Source: Silene conica (lineage: Eukaryota > Streptophyta > Magnoliopsida > Caryophyllales > Caryophyllaceae). From it: DNA of 64,000 nt. The notes beneath the pieces are model-generated. The model was not told the origin of the DNA and did no database searches. It saw only the letters and a list, made by a program, of their open reading frames with translations. The stretch spans positions 892,649-956,648 of the forward strand of contig CM055312.2 of NCBI GenBank assembly GCA_029255685.2, read 5' to 3'. Made by a program: the position numbers and the translations under genes. Of the stretch, positions 38,201-50,225 are shown piece by piece. Numbering within the stretch: position 1 is the stretch's first letter; each line of letters opens with the position of its first letter.

Positions 38201-38646
38201 ATAAACTCCGCCAATGTATTTATTGACCGACCAACTCAGAGAATAACTACCCCGTTTCATTCTCATTACTCAGACGTGTCGACGTGTCGGACACGGCTAT
38301 TTTGGGTGAATTTTCCTATTTCGTGGTCTAAATTGATGTGTCGAAGTGTCGTGACTTGTCGGACACGCGACACGGCAGTTAAGCGAAGTGTCGGAGTAAC
38401 ATATTAGTCATATGGCTCGTCTCATGATAGTATAGTCTCATGAGAATTTGTGATCATTTGGTTATCCTAAAAGTATTCACTGGATCCTGGTTTTGTAGGT
38501 CTATACTAGTGGTCCTTGGCATAGCTTCGGATCCTGAAAGTGAGAGTCAACCACAACCATCAGGTCCACTCGAGGCTGGAGATGCAGGAAACTCCGAGAA
38601 GGATAATACCTCTGACAAAGGCAAAGAATCATCAGCTGGTGGCTAA
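23263..38646 (+). CDS. Symplekin/Pta1-like scaffold of mRNA 3'-end processing, 27 exons
   Basis: Exons: 23263-23483, 23885-24044, 24938-25030, 25167-25287, 25372-25540, 26416-26590, 26673-26795, 27089-27634, 28030-28626, 29322-29390, 30439-30555, 30663-30908, 31328-31375, 31457-31573, 32693-32857, 32996-33058, 33138-33245, 33404-33487, 33576-33623, 34407-34481, 34702-34797, 34908-34988, 35186-35257, 36737-36781, 36892-36975, 37417-37520, 38499-38646. Every junction keeps phase, giving about 1324 aa. Residues ~75-310 form the HEAT-like DUF3453 domain ([48 protein letters not shown]). A long acidic, disordered linker follows, with a basic patch GKKTGRKR at ~366-373. The Symplekin C-terminal domain is at ~1045-1275 ([39 protein letters not shown]). 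Symplekin holds together the CPSF/CstF cleavage-polyadenylation complex in the nucleus; Arabidopsis ESP4 is a relative. An in-frame ATG at 23233 would add 10 residues. Intron 3 begins GC. Confidence 0.95.
23691..23842. repeat. Short direct repeat in symplekin intron 1
   Basis: CACTTCAATAGATTCTTTAC and its continuation occur at 23691-23724 and 23808-23842. Between them lies a Stowaway-like right end (GGGAGGGAGTA at about 23763). Confidence 0.8.
25031..25166 (+). other. GC-AG intron (symplekin intron 3)
   Basis: Exon 3 ends CAG and the intron opens GCAAGTTA; the acceptor is TTTACCAG before 25167. Phase is kept (31 codons in exon 3). CAG|GCAAGT is the classic form of the rare GC donor that still pairs well with U1 snRNA. 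Confidence 0.85.
26884..27008. mobile_element. Internally deleted PIF-type MITE in symplekin intron 7
   Basis: 125 bp starting GGCCCTGTTCTTTTGGACTT and ending AAAAGAAAAAGGCC. The interior has AATTTCAGTTTACTTCAG. The right flank is TTA but the left flank is GCA, so no target duplication survives. Confidence 0.75.
37741..37912. repeat. Tandem repeat in symplekin intron 26
   Basis: About four units of ~42 bp built on TTTTACAAAAACTTGCTTTA followed by TTTCACCAAACTTCTC, with poly-T of variable length. It sits inside sequence framed by ACCCCC- and CCGCCCC-type phrases that may be an old insertion. Confidence 0.85.
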
Positions 38647-39579
38647 CATGTCTGAGTTACAAGCTTGGTACTTAATTATTGTCGGTTGGTGCTCTAGTTT
38701 TTGTAACACTGCGCCTTCTCCCTTTATCATAGTCCCCTCTTTCTGCCTGGTGGTCGAATCTTTGTAATTGCTCGTATGACACACAGGCCATTAGCTTCCG
38801 ATAGACCCTCTGTAATAATTTTTTTTTGGCAGCTACCATCTGTAATTATGTGTATGGTGTTCTGTAACATTTATATGTTAATGTTATTGGAACTATTTTT
38901 TTTATTATTATTATAAATACACCAAAACTAAGCAAATATTTTCCTTTAACGCCAATACTTAAAACACGAGCTTCCATTGCTTGTATGCCATTCATAGCAC
39001 TTCAAAGTTCTGATGAATTTCGTTGTTGTCGACTTGTGCTAATAAATATTGTGCACAATTTTGTAACTTACGGACAGAGATTGAGTACAGCCACAAATGA
39101 GGTTTTACAAGATCAATGTATATTTAAGGATAAATATAGAGTTCTAAGACGAGAGTTTAGGAGTAAGGGAAACCCATAATTCTTCAAGTGTTTGGCTTGA
39201 GTAGGTAATGAAATGATATTTTTAGGGCTGGAGGAGAGAGTTTTAGTATTTGACAAGGTGGTATTTTGAAGGTTGACGTGAGATGGGTGCAAAGACCACA
39301 ATGAGAATATGGAAAGGAACTGATGAGAGTAAAGGGTTATGGGGCGACGAGGATCGCCAACGAGAGTGAAGGACCGACTGTCATCTACAATAGTATAGGT
39401 GGCGGCGGTGTTGGTGGTGGTTGGTGTCGATGTCGGTGGTTGGTGAAGGGATTGGGAAAAAGGAATTCCAATTCCTTGGGGATATGAGAGAATGGAAAGG
39501 TGATCAAATTCCTAAAAAAGGTTAAAAGGAATGAGCAAAAAGTGTAAAACAAACATCAACAAATAAAATAAGAATCTTA

Positions 39580-40945
39580 TCTATATTATAACAAAAACAT
39601 TTAAACAACTCTCATTCACCCACCTCATCAAACCCAACATTTTTTTAAAAAAAAAAAAAGGATAAATGAGAGTCCCACATCAAAAAGTTTGGATTTTATT
39701 TCTGGAAAAGTTATTCATTTATGTTTGTACGTAAAATTTTACGTTTAAATTTATGTAAATTCACGGCTAATGTTGGAAAAGTTATTCGTTTATTTTTGTA
39801 CGTAAAATTTACAGTTAAATTTATATAAATTCACGGTTAATGTTAATAAACTAATACGGAATACTCTGTCGAAAAAATATGGATAAAATAGTTTTAGAGC
39901 GGATTCTTTAAAAAAAATAGCCATCATACTGGAATTATGCCTATTATATCTAACAAATATTCCGGCATAAAAAATCTGCTACTTATAATTAAATTATCAT
40001 ATCGTTCGAATAATAATTAGATCTTAATTTGGTTATAAAATAACGAATATATCTCTTTACGAAAAATCAACATATTAAAAAATTATAAGATAAAAAACTT
40101 TCCGCATTTAACAACCATAAAAACATTTAAAAAATAATAATTACGGAGTTTTAAAAGCTTATTGCTGAAAGTTTGAAAAAACGAAAATAGATTAAACTCA
40201 TATTACATACAATATAATTTTTATTTCAAAAATTAATTTACAAACAATTTAAAGGTTATAATTAATTTAAAAGTTGCAAAGAAATTAGTTTGTATACGTA
40301 CATGAATCTTTAATAATGGTTTAACCCAAATATGTCAATATGATGCAAAGTAGTATGTTTGAGGCAAAAAGTTGATGGGTAATGAATTAAGAACAATAAT
40401 AAGATATAATTAGATTAATTTGAAAGTGATCTCAAAATTGAAGACATAGAGAGTATACAGATAATTGTGTAAATAATATAGAAGATTTTGTAAATAATAT
40501 AGAAGATTTTGTGCAAAATAATAATGTAGCGTGACATTAGAGTATGTGTTTTTTTGGTTTATGAGTGATAAAATATAAATTCATTTCATATGGGGTGACA
40601 AAAATTTATTTTTAATGCGGACTCAATTTAAACTTGAGCCCAGTTTTTTTTTACTATAGTTGTTTAGATATATGTGTATTAAATTGGAGTTACTATTAGT
40701 CGCCAACAAACTACGTTAGTACGTAGGATGCACAATTTTACTCATATATTTTTAACTCGGCCAAAGTTAATCGAATTGAACTAATTGAAAGTTTTAAAAT
40801 AAAAACAACAAATTACATTCTCATTGGGTTTAATTTGTAACAATGTAAATAATAATGTCGATATATATTCGCATTATTTTAAACAAATTTTATATATTAG
40901 AATTTTAATAAACAATCCGTGCATTTTTGCACGGGTTAACACTAG
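39580..40945 (+). mobile_element. Non-autonomous Helitron
   Basis: 1366 bp. It starts TCTATATTATA, preceded by A (39579), and ends CTAG (40942-40945), followed by T, the A|TC...CTRR|T arrangement of Helitrons. Just before the end is a hairpin with arms CCGTGCA (40917-40923) and TGCACGG (40928-40934) and loop TTTT, 11 bases from the terminus. The interior is AT-rich without Rep/helicase coding. There is no target duplication, as expected. Confidence 0.88.
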
Positions 40946-41181
40946 TATTTGACTTCATTTGATTACCTCGAACTAAACACCCCTTTAAAATATCGTTGTG
41001 ATAAAACCTTCTAATTAACCAAACTCATATTAAACTCGAACTACATTTGAAGTTTCAAATCAACCAAAAACACTTGAACAAACTTCAATCAAACTCAAAT
41101 TCGAACCCAATAGACTGACACCCTTAACCCACTTTAATTAAAATTAAATACAAATATACCCATCAGACCGCTTTTGACAAG

Positions 41182-41430
41182 TCTACCCAACAATGACTCA
41201 AACTCAAACCTAACCAACCCTATTTCAATACATGGTCCGATCTCTAGTCTCTACAACCTTAACGGTCCTAGTCTACCCAACAACGACTCAAACTCGAACC
41301 TAACCCTATTTCGATACATCGTCCGATCTGTCCAACCTTAACAATCCTAGTCTACCCAACAACGACTCAAATTCAAACCTAACCTTATTTCAATACATTG
41401 TCCGATCTATAGTACAACCTTAACGGTCCG
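41182..41430. repeat. Tandem repeat, three imperfect units
   Basis: Units start CTACCCAACAAYGACTCAAA at 41182, 41273 and 41352 (spacing 91 and 79). They share CCTAACC-TATTTC, ATACAT-GTCCGATCT and CAACCTTAACGGTCC. It lies about 300 bp upstream of the Alfin-like start codon. Confidence 0.85.
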
Positions 41431-41722
41431 TCCGACTCATTTGACAGGTCTACATAACGGCAGATGAAAAGACAAGCAACACAAGTAGCAGTTGCAGTTG
41501 CAGTAATCTCACTTAGACTCTCTCTCCCTCTCTCTTTCCTATATCTCCACGACAACATAAAACTCCCAAATTTCTGCATTCATCTCCTCATTCTTACTGT
41601 ACATGTGACACAATTTAATTCCATCTATCTATATTCTATACTACTAATTTAAAAACACAATATTATTTTTTAATTTTAATTTTATTTATATATAATTAAT
41701 TATAATAAAATTATATATAAAA

Positions 41723-44700
41723 ATGTCAGCTTCAAATCCCAGAACTGTAGAAGAGATCTTCAAAGATTTCAGCTACCGTCGTTCTGCTATTGTTCGTGCT
41801 CTTTCTTCTGGTAATTTTATATTCTTTTCTATATTCTTTTCTTAAAATCATAAATATGGGTTTTTTAGGTTAATCATTTTTCTGATTTGGGTTTCCTTTT
41901 AATTTTCTTATTGTAGATGTTGACGAATTCTACGGCCTTTGCGATCCAGGTATGTCATACTTGATACTACATATTATTTTTTACACAAATTATAGAATAA
42001 GACGACCTCATTTGTAGTTAAACACTCGATTATAATTAAAAAACCGTCTCGTGGTATAAGACCGTCTTACACAATGGTCACTCTTTTCTATGAGGTAAAC
42101 TACTTGATGGGAAAGTGAATTTGCTATTTTAGAATTTTTTGTTATAAAATTGCTCAATTTTGTGTTACATTTTACGTTACCTCGACACTTCATATGACTT
42201 CCCGTACCCCTGTCCGGCACTTTGTCCTTGACCTTGTTATTGACCTTGTTATGACACTCGGACACTTCATTCTAGACCAAAAACTTTAACTTTTTTCATA
42301 AAATGGTTGTGTCCGTATCCATCCTTGGATACGTACCTCGTCCGACCCTTCAAGCCGAGTCAGAGTAACATGGGTTACATTTATTGTTTTTTATTTGAAT
42401 TTTAAAGCTGATAACTTCTGTTTCCATTGTTTAGTTTCTTTTTTCCCTACATGTAACTTATATATTGTTTTCAGAAGTAAAATAACTAGAAACATTGGAT
42501 CAATTCAAGGTTTTTGGTAAAATATAGTCTTATATTTGTCATGGTGTTGTGCAATTCAACTGTTGGCGAGTCAGAAGTGGCTCAGGATCAATTGTTAGTG
42601 TTGATGTCTTGCTTAAGTTCTCTGATCAACATGTTATTGTGAACTGTAGCCAGAATGTATATGGAATCCCGAAGCTAAGCTGTTTGCGATAGTTCGAAGA
42701 TAATAGTCTAGTATACAAGTAGAAACGTGTAGGAGAAATCAGTGCGCGGATGTAGAAAGTAAAATGAGTAAAGCTGAATTGTCTTAACAGATTTCGGTTG
42801 GTTCTTTACTCCTTTTTTTGGGTGGGTGGGGCACTGGGGGTTGGGGTTGTGATGTCCTAGGATACAACAACAACAACATCAGAGCCTTAGTCCCAAAATG
42901 TTTTGGGGTCAGCTGACATGAATCATCTTTGGAACCGTCCAGGGTGAACTCTCATCTCGACAAGAGAGAAAAAATAAAGAAAAGAAAAAAAGAAACGGAA
43001 GTGAAGTGAAACCGAAAATGAAAGATAAAGGGGTTTTATAGATTTTAAATCGAACTTATCACATGTATAAAAACCCAAAAAAATAAATCAAGAATAAAGT
43101 TTAAAGTAATTTTGAAAAACGAAGTAAATTCCTAATGCAAGTACAACAACAACAACAACATCAGAGCCTTAGTCCCAAAATGTTTTCGGGTCGGCTGACA
43201 TGAATCATCGTTGTGATGTCTTAGGATACTTGAAGTTTTTTTTGAAATGGTTGTCCATGGCCCTAGCTTATTTAAGAGTCTTGATTTTGACATTTGTTTG
43301 TGTGGCTTTAAGTTTGATTTAAAATGGCGTGTATTTTTACGCTGCTTTGTTTCTCAAGTTTACTTATGTGTTTTGATGATATTAGAGAAAGAGAACTTGT
43401 GCTTGTATGGACATGCGGATGAAACTTGGGAAGTTAATCTTCCTGCAGAGGAAGTCCCACCTGAGCTTCCGGAGCCAGCTCTTGGGATCAATTTTGCGAG
43501 AGATGGAATGAGTCGAAGGGATTGGCTTTCTCTGGTTGCTGTACATAGTGACTGTTGGTTGATGTCCGTGGCATTCTATTTTGGTGCCCGTCTTAACCGC
43601 AATGAGAGGTATATTGATGTTGCCTTTAACGTTTTTCTACTTTACGTGATAACTGGTGCATAGGTTTACGTTTTGTGGGATTTCCTGATTTCATGCTTCT
43701 GCATTCTCTCTTTCCATATGCCATGCATCATCCCCATCCTTTCCCTAACGGCGCATGGTGTTATAATGTGTATTTTGCTTTTGTGTTGCTACTTGCTAGA
43801 AGTGTGATTTGAAACTTTAGTGATTCATTGCAAGAGCTTTCTATGGAATGTAGGTTTATAGTTCTTCTTGCAGAATATAAAAAACAAACTTGTCTGATAA
43901 GAGAGGAACAAGTAGCTGTTATAGAAGGAGAAGAGGTGAGGGGTTAACCTAAAAAATTGTTTTTATAGCGACTTCAGGAGACCATCTCAGATTTTTTTAT
44001 TTTATAGTTCCGTTTTTCAGTTTGTGGTGTTATAAGCTTGAATATTAGTTCGTCAAAGAAAATTGACAACCTTAGTCTATGTAATTTTACGGATGTCTAC
44101 TACTCTATCGTTTGCTTCTCGAGTACAAGCTGCAGGACAGGCAAGTATGCAAGTTTTGGCATAGAGATCTTACACCTTTTAGTTGGTGTAGCAGGAGATT
44201 TGGAAGATATATCAGTCTCGTGTATATCTCTGTCCCACTGAACTCGATTTCTTAGGTCAATTTTTCGAGTTTTAGAAAAGTGATAATTTGCAAAGCCATT
44301 GATAATTTACATAGAGTTTATTAAAGATATTTCAATATACCTTTACATAATGGTCGAGTTCGGCATCACAATCTCGGATTAGGACCATCTAACGGGATCC
44401 CATCTAAGGCGATGTAAGGAAGATCCGACTTGGATTTAAAACAAAAGGCCGTGTCTTTAAGTCACGCTTATGTGCAATTTTGATATTTTCTCTTTCTCTT
44501 GTTACGCCTTTTCTTTTGCTTTTTTTGTACTTTTTTATTTTTACCCCCCTCTAAAATACAAAAAAATGACAGGTTGTAAGACCAAATTTTATCTTAAAGA
44601 TAAAAAATTGTTTTCAAAACCAGTGTCCCTAATGTGCACAAGGCATGCCACATGCACTGTCATCTCGTACCGTATTTGCATGGACCTCATCAGCTTGAGT

Positions 44701-47584
44701 GCCTCTAACATTCTAACACCTCTAAAACTAAGGGGTTGGATGTATGTTACAAATAAAAACTGTAACTAAATAAGATTAGTTGTGACTATGCTAGAAGACT
44801 GTAACCCATTCCACCAAATTGAATAAATGTAGACACGCTACATAAGTAAAGTGGAAATCCTTAAAGTCGATATATTTAAAGACTTGGGCACGAAAATAGA
44901 TTTTACCCGGCATCTAATAAAATATTTCTTTTTGTCCCTTTATTCCGTTTCTATTTTGTTTTGGTTTTTAAGAAGTCAGTGATATGGTATTCCATAAAGA
45001 GGGAATTACAACCTAACTCTTTCGAAAAGCTATGTGCTAATATCCTTCGCTTCTAGCAAGCACGGTAAGCAGCAAGCTCCTCTTGACAGCTTCATACATA
45101 ATCAACATCTATTGGGAAATTGGAACCCCTTTCTATGATTTCGCTGGATAATGATCACTGATCTGTTGGTGCAAAATTGAAATGATTCCATTGGAAGCTG
45201 CACGATAAAGTTAATTCACCATGGAAGAACCATTGGTTATCCACGATCTTACCTTGGATTTTTTCAGATCAGAGTGCAGAGTTGTTAGTTGGGGTGGGAG
45301 TTGAGTAGTAGGGATATAGTATCGTCAAAATTAGTTTAGAAAAGCGGGCTTAAGCTTAAAGGATGAGTGCGACACTTGGCCAAAATGTTTCGGGTGCTTC
45401 CAATATGTCACAGCAAGATGTATATTATGTTTTTGTTGTTTGATTGCTCACTAAATCGTGTTTGGTGACTTGTGCTGAAACATTTTATTGTTTCTTATCA
45501 GAAAGCGATTATTCAGTATGATGAATGAACTGCCTACAGTTTTTGAAGTTGTAACAGAGAAGAAGACTTTGAAAGACAAGCCCAGTGCGGATAGCGGCAG
45601 CAAATCCCGAGGTAGTGCCAAGGTGAGATAAATCACAGCAGTACCCTACATCTCATTTTTTCATGCATTTTGACTGGAATCTACAATTATATCATGAAAA
45701 GGGTTTATTCCTATGCTGTTTTCATGTCACATAAATGTTATTATCATGTAATGCGCCTCTTCTTGGTTATTACATAAACAACGGTAAAAAGCTTAAACTG
45801 TGAAATCGTCTCGTCACGGAGTTATGATATTTTACGAGTGACATTGGGTACTCCTCTAGTATCGAAAGAAAAGAACAAGAAAAAAGGAAAAAAAAAATAG
45901 CATGCCCAGCATGACTTGATTGTAGCTACTCCCTCTATTCCACTATGTTATTCCCATATACTCCCTCCGAGTCGGAGTAATGGTTCTTACTTCCTTTTTG
46001 GTGCGAGTTTAGTGATGGTTCCTCTTTCCATTTTTAGTAACTTTTTTGTGGTCCAAAATCAATTCAGTGTGGGGTAGGGTGTTTTGTGTGGTTTAGAATC
46101 ATTTCCTTATTTTTTGTGCATAAAGGTAAAGGAACCATTACTATGACCCGGAGGGAGTACTTTTTTTGGGACTTTGACCATTAAATCCCTAAAAAGTTCA
46201 AATTTTGTAATATTTTTTTTTTTTTGATAAGGTAAGGAAACTAGGTTGATCCTCTTAGATAGAACCAACCTATCTCATCCTTTCGAATGAGTAAGGTAAG
46301 TTGAAGCCACCGGCTTTCAACCCACCTCGAAAGAGTTGGACATAAATGTCCAACAGAAGCCATGAAGTCAGCAACCTTGTTGGCTTCACGGAAGCAATGT
46401 TTAAATTTTGTAATATGATTTTCATATAATTACATTTGTTATCAAAAGATCTTTTATAAAATTATAATTTCAACAAAAATTAATAATGTATATCTATAAT
46501 AAAACACGGTCGAAGTACCGTCTCGAGACCCTGAAAAAGTAGAGGGTGTATTCGATTTTGATTTTCCCTGGTATACAAATTTACGATATTCACAGCTTTA
46601 TTTAAATTATACAATATTAACGACTTATTAGCTCCACGATTGACCCACACATTGTTTCTGTATTTTCTTTCTAGTTACTTTCGTCTTGTGTTAGAATTTT
46701 TTTTAATTTAAAAGCTTAAATCGAGGATAATCTATCAAGGGTTTGGTTGCTCACTCTTTATATTACCTTGCATACTTGTTTCGAGTACTTGACTATTGAC
46801 ACGTTGGACACTAAATTTCAAGCCAAAAACATGTAGATTGTTATAAAAACAGCCAAAACCAACACTTAGATACACCTTCGTGTCGGATAGCTCTAAACGA
46901 TTCTGAGTAACATTGATTATGAGGATATATATAGTTCAAAAGACTCGATCAAATGGAAGAAAGGAGGTGCTGTAAATTGTTTTTTTGTGCATTAATAATG
47001 TACTCCAATATCTATGCAGTTTGGTGTAGAGTCATTGTTTGTTCAATAAGTCTTGCTGAAGACGGTCACAATCCGTCTCTTCAAAAAGACGGGTTAAATG
47101 TCACCATTTTAATGCCAAGTGTAACCAGTATAATTTTCTAAGTTAACAGGTTGTTTTTTCACATGGTCACATTTGTCCTTAAAATGATGACATTTGGCCC
47201 GTCTTATTCAAAAAGACGGAATTGGTCCGTCTTTGTGTTGTTAAATAGGTAGATACTTGAGTAAAATGGGGTTTCGAGAGTAATAAGTGAGAGTGGCCTA
47301 TATTGTTTTTCGACATTGTGCAGAGATCAAATGATGGACAAGTAAAAAGCAATCCAAAGATGGGAGATGAAGGGTTGGAAGATGACGAGGATGAACAGGG
47401 AGAAACACTGTGCGGTAGTTGTGGTGGGAATTACAGCGCCGATGAATTCTGGATATGCTGTGACATTTGTGAGAAATGGTTTCATGGCAAATGTGTCAAG
47501 ATTACTCCGGCTAAGGCCGAAAGCATTAAGCAATACAAATGCCCGTCTTGCACTCTCAAGAAGCCTCTCCGATCTACTCACTGA
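41723..47584 (+). CDS. AL: Alfin-like PHD-finger protein, five exons
   Basis: Exons 41723-41810, 41917-41949, 43386-43608, 45502-45622 and 47324-47584 join in phase to about 241 aa, the usual family size. The N-terminal Alfin domain (about residues 7-135) is well conserved: [27 protein letters not shown], then [26 protein letters not shown] and [18 protein letters not shown]. The C-terminal PHD finger (about 184-232) has all zinc ligands (CGSC, CCDIC, HGKC, CPSC) and the aromatic cage residues in [10 protein letters not shown] proteins are nuclear readers of H3K4me2/3. After the PHD this copy ends KKPLRSTH rather than the arginine-rich tail usual in the family. Introns 2-4 are long and hold several repeats. 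Confidence 0.95.
42863..43210 (-). mobile_element. Two SINE-like fragments in Alfin-like intron 2
   Basis: The phrase ACAACAACAACATCAGAGCC with TTAGTCCCAAAATGTTTT and CTGACATGAATCATC occurs at about 42863-42935 and again at 43142-43211. Read on the minus strand it ends in a (TTG)n tail, the form of TS-type plant SINE 3' ends. Only fragments are seen. Confidence 0.55.
45961..46157. mobile_element. Stowaway-type MITE in Alfin-like intron 4
   Basis: 197 bp. Left CTCCCTCCGAGTCGGAGTAA, right complement CTCCCTCCGGGTCATAGTAA; TA at both sides. It appears inserted in an older Stowaway half (CTCCCTCTATTCC from 45929). The interior resembles 56622-56816. Confidence 0.85.
46214..46402 (-). mobile_element. 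5'-truncated LINE end with target duplication
   Basis: It starts with a poly-T run followed by GATAAGGTAAGGAAACTAGG, which on the minus strand is a 3' end in ...CCTTATC plus poly-A, as in plant L1 elements. It is flanked by the perfect 14-bp duplication AAATTTTGTAATAT (46200-46213 and 46403-46416). 189 bp, no coding. Confidence 0.8.
47088..47200. repeat. Dispersed repeat, uninterrupted copy
   Basis: Matches the two halves of the split repeat at 11186-11462. Neighbouring phrases AAAAAGACGG on both sides (about 47084 and 47210) suggest it belongs to a MITE with GACGG-type ends. Confidence 0.6.
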
Positions 47585-48429
47585 GCTCTCCTCTCCACTT
47601 TACTGTGTCGGAAAAAAAAATGAAGTCCGGGATTTTACCTAATATGTTTCTTAGTTTATTCAAAGTGACCGAGGTTTTTCCTGCAATTCACCTTGTATTT
47701 ATTTTCTTGTAATCAGATAGTGTGAGTTTCATAACTGTAACGAGATAGTGTTTCCTTCTGAGAAGACGCTAGTCGGTTTCTCTTCTTAGATGCGATATAT
47801 TTGGTCCCAAACCTCGAAGTCCTACGGTGTTGAATGGGGTCGGATGTGTGCAGTCTTATCCTTTCGAATTCGAAAAAAACAAGTAGTTAGATCATGATCC
47901 CTTACTGAAATCGTATTGAGGGTCGACAAAAAAACGCGGATATATACAGGATGATTTGCTGTATTTCATTGTATTGCAGAGTACAGAAAAAACTTCCATG
48001 CCTTGGCCTTGCCAATAGATTTTCTAATCACTGTATTTGTTCGATTTTCTTTCATAATTCTTTACAAGAAGCGCATCTTTGTCCAGACGCGAGATGGGAG
48101 CGAGGCAACCCAAAACATTGGTGCCGAAATTGGAACCTTGGTTTCTTTTTCTTTATCAAGGTAAGGATAGCAAGATGAAATGGTGCCATCTTCCGTATGG
48201 TATATTCACGTATCATGCAGGACGAGTTTGGATCTTCTCCATTACTTTTTCTCCATTACCTCTCTAATACATGCTTATTTTATATATTATGACCGTATTG
48301 GGTGTTGGGTGCACGTTATAGTTCTCATAGTTATTGATGCCATCGGTAAAGTATATGCAGTCCGGGCTTACTCTTGGGGATGAACTAGCCATTATGCAGA
48401 AAGATTGGTTCCAACTTATAAAGATTGCT

Positions 48430-48840
48430 CGATCATTGTCCAGAGAAGCGACACGATTTTTACTGACCTCGTCAGAGCTTAAGTAAATTTTTGGTTGCCC
48501 GTCAAGAAGAGATAACACATAATCATTTGCATTTTCAACTATTTCGTGAGTTGGTGCAAGAATTGCCCTTTCTCGAAGATAATATGAGGCCCGTAATCGG
48601 TTTTGAAGAGCGGGATAAGCGATATCTACTCTAGATGCAATGGTACTTGTCACGTGCTAAATAGTTACCTTATAGGGGAACTCTATGTCACCATCGTTTG
48701 GACCCCCGGCCAACCCATCTCCGGTTTCCAGAATTCACCCCGAGAATTTCCTTATCTCATCTACATTAGTGTCTGCACTTTCGGCTTGCAAGCACACATT
48801 TCTAGTCAATGTAAGCACCTGAATTTTGATGATCGTGTCC
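48430..48840 (-). pseudogene. Helitron helicase (PIF1-like) fragment
   Basis: On the minus strand one reads LTLTRNVCLQAESADTNVDE, then ILETGDGLAGGPNDGDIEFP, then STIASRVDIAYPALQNRLRA and YYLRERAILAPTHEIVENAN plus YVLSLLDGQPKIYLSSDE. This order is that of the C-terminal helicase part of plant Helitron RepHel proteins. A stop and frame changes break it and the downstream end is missing. It may be part of a larger decayed Helitron whose ends I could not find. Confidence 0.8.
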
Positions 48841-49059
48841 CTAAATCCTTAGTCCGGAATGTCCTTCCCCTTTTTTTGAGAACTCAAAAAAAGACTTGTT
48901 AACAACATTCTCATTTTTCTTTAAATTAGTCTTCGGATCAATCCTACAAGTGCCATGATCACCCTTTAAATTAGTTCGCACTCACAATTTCCTTTATACT
49001 CGCATCATTATAAACTTTTGTCACCTCCATGATCACCCTTTCACAATCTTTTATATTCA

Positions 49060-49570
49060 TTTCAGAAACATGCACAGTGTCCGAAATATGCACATGCTTC
49101 TTTCTGTTCCCTTTCCTTCCATTCTATCAGCAAAATCGACCTCCAATACTCTTTTACCATTTTTCTTTATGAGAAAGTGACACTTAACCACATCTAAATC
49201 CCTTCTAACATTCTTATTTCTAGGTTCCACCAACGATGCTTCCACCAAATCTGTTTTAGCTTTTAAAAACATGTTGAACTCCATACATGCAACCGCCCAA
49301 CGAAATAAATAAAGCCTTAACATTTCGAGGAAATGTTTCCAAAATCATGGAACACAAATCCAAAGCTGCTCTAAATTTCTCAAGTTTTAGGGTACACGAA
49401 TTAGAATTTAGGGAAATAACAAAGTCAAATAACGATTAAATATCTTAACCTCCAATATTTCCCAAGCTCGGATCAAGTAGTTTACAAGCCCCATCGTAAC
49501 ACAATGCGGCCTTACAAATGATTTTGTCGAGAGAGGCAATTTCCCTTGTCTTTAAGCGCCCTTACCTGAG
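49060..49570 (-). pseudogene. TPR-protein gene relic (possibly FKBP/TPR type)
   Basis: Minus-strand pieces in changing frames read ALKDKGNCL, CYDGACKLLDPSLG, LEKFRAALDLCSMILETFPR, then RWAVACMEFNMFLKAKTDL and VEPRNKNVRRDLDVVKC. The pattern is that of three consecutive tetratricopeptide repeats, as in co-chaperones such as plant FKBP immunophilins; the parent gene is not identified. Several frame shifts and stops. No introns are evident, so it may be a captured or retroposed piece. Confidence 0.6.
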
Positions 49571-50225
49571 ATAGGACTGACGAAAAAGACCCCTGCATTT
49601 TCATACACAAACCTAACATCCTATTCCCATCCTCCTCCATAAACCAATCACTAACATAAGCACATGCAAAAGTTTCCAAATATTTATGGTATACAATAGA
49701 TAAGGCCATAACACGAGACCGAAAAAGACGATATGACATACCACAACCCCGTACAAAACAGAAGTACTTATAAGAGCCAAAATTAACCTCCTCACTACTG
49801 AACATAACCCAATAAATTAGATTTCAATTGAAACAACTAAACCCAGAAAAACAAAAGGTATATACAACGATAAATACAAAACATACATCAACTTGATCTG
49901 AGAAAAAGATAAATTAATCAGCCATGAAAAAACCAACTATAATGAGAGACGATCGATCGAATAATGCAAAACAAAGAAGACCAAACTTGAACCAACACAA
50001 AGACTACGACAATGATCGAAGTAATCGGCGTGAGGTTAATGTCGACAACGGTTACGGGCTAGAATATGAAGGGTTGAAAGCACAATTTGTACTCTCATGG
50101 AGTCAAAAGTCACCAAAAAAACCGCAATATTTTTAAGGTCCGTAATCTCTTTACTCAAATCTGAAACCGTTACTGAATCAAATACCGTGAAATAAAAATA
50201 TTAAAAAAAACCATATAATATAGTA

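Larger units (their letters stand above)
38647..41722. other. Intergenic region between symplekin and the Alfin-like gene
   Basis: The first ~250 bp is probable symplekin 3' untranslated sequence. A Helitron lies at 39580-40945 and a tandem repeat at 41182-41430. About 41500-41722 would be the promoter and leader of the Alfin-like gene. From 38900 to 39579 I see no gene. Confidence 0.65.
47585..50225. other. Intergenic region between the Alfin-like and KRP genes
   Basis: The first ~150 bp is probable 3' untranslated region of the Alfin-like gene. Then come relics of a Helitron helicase (48430-48840) and a TPR protein (49060-49570), both on the minus strand. Short open frames elsewhere (for example near 49924) have no recognisable domain. 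Confidence 0.6.

Noticed and set aside
49924..50136. Basic, Asn/Asp-rich small frame
   Set aside because: No recognisable domain, no neighbours or splice context; most likely chance.
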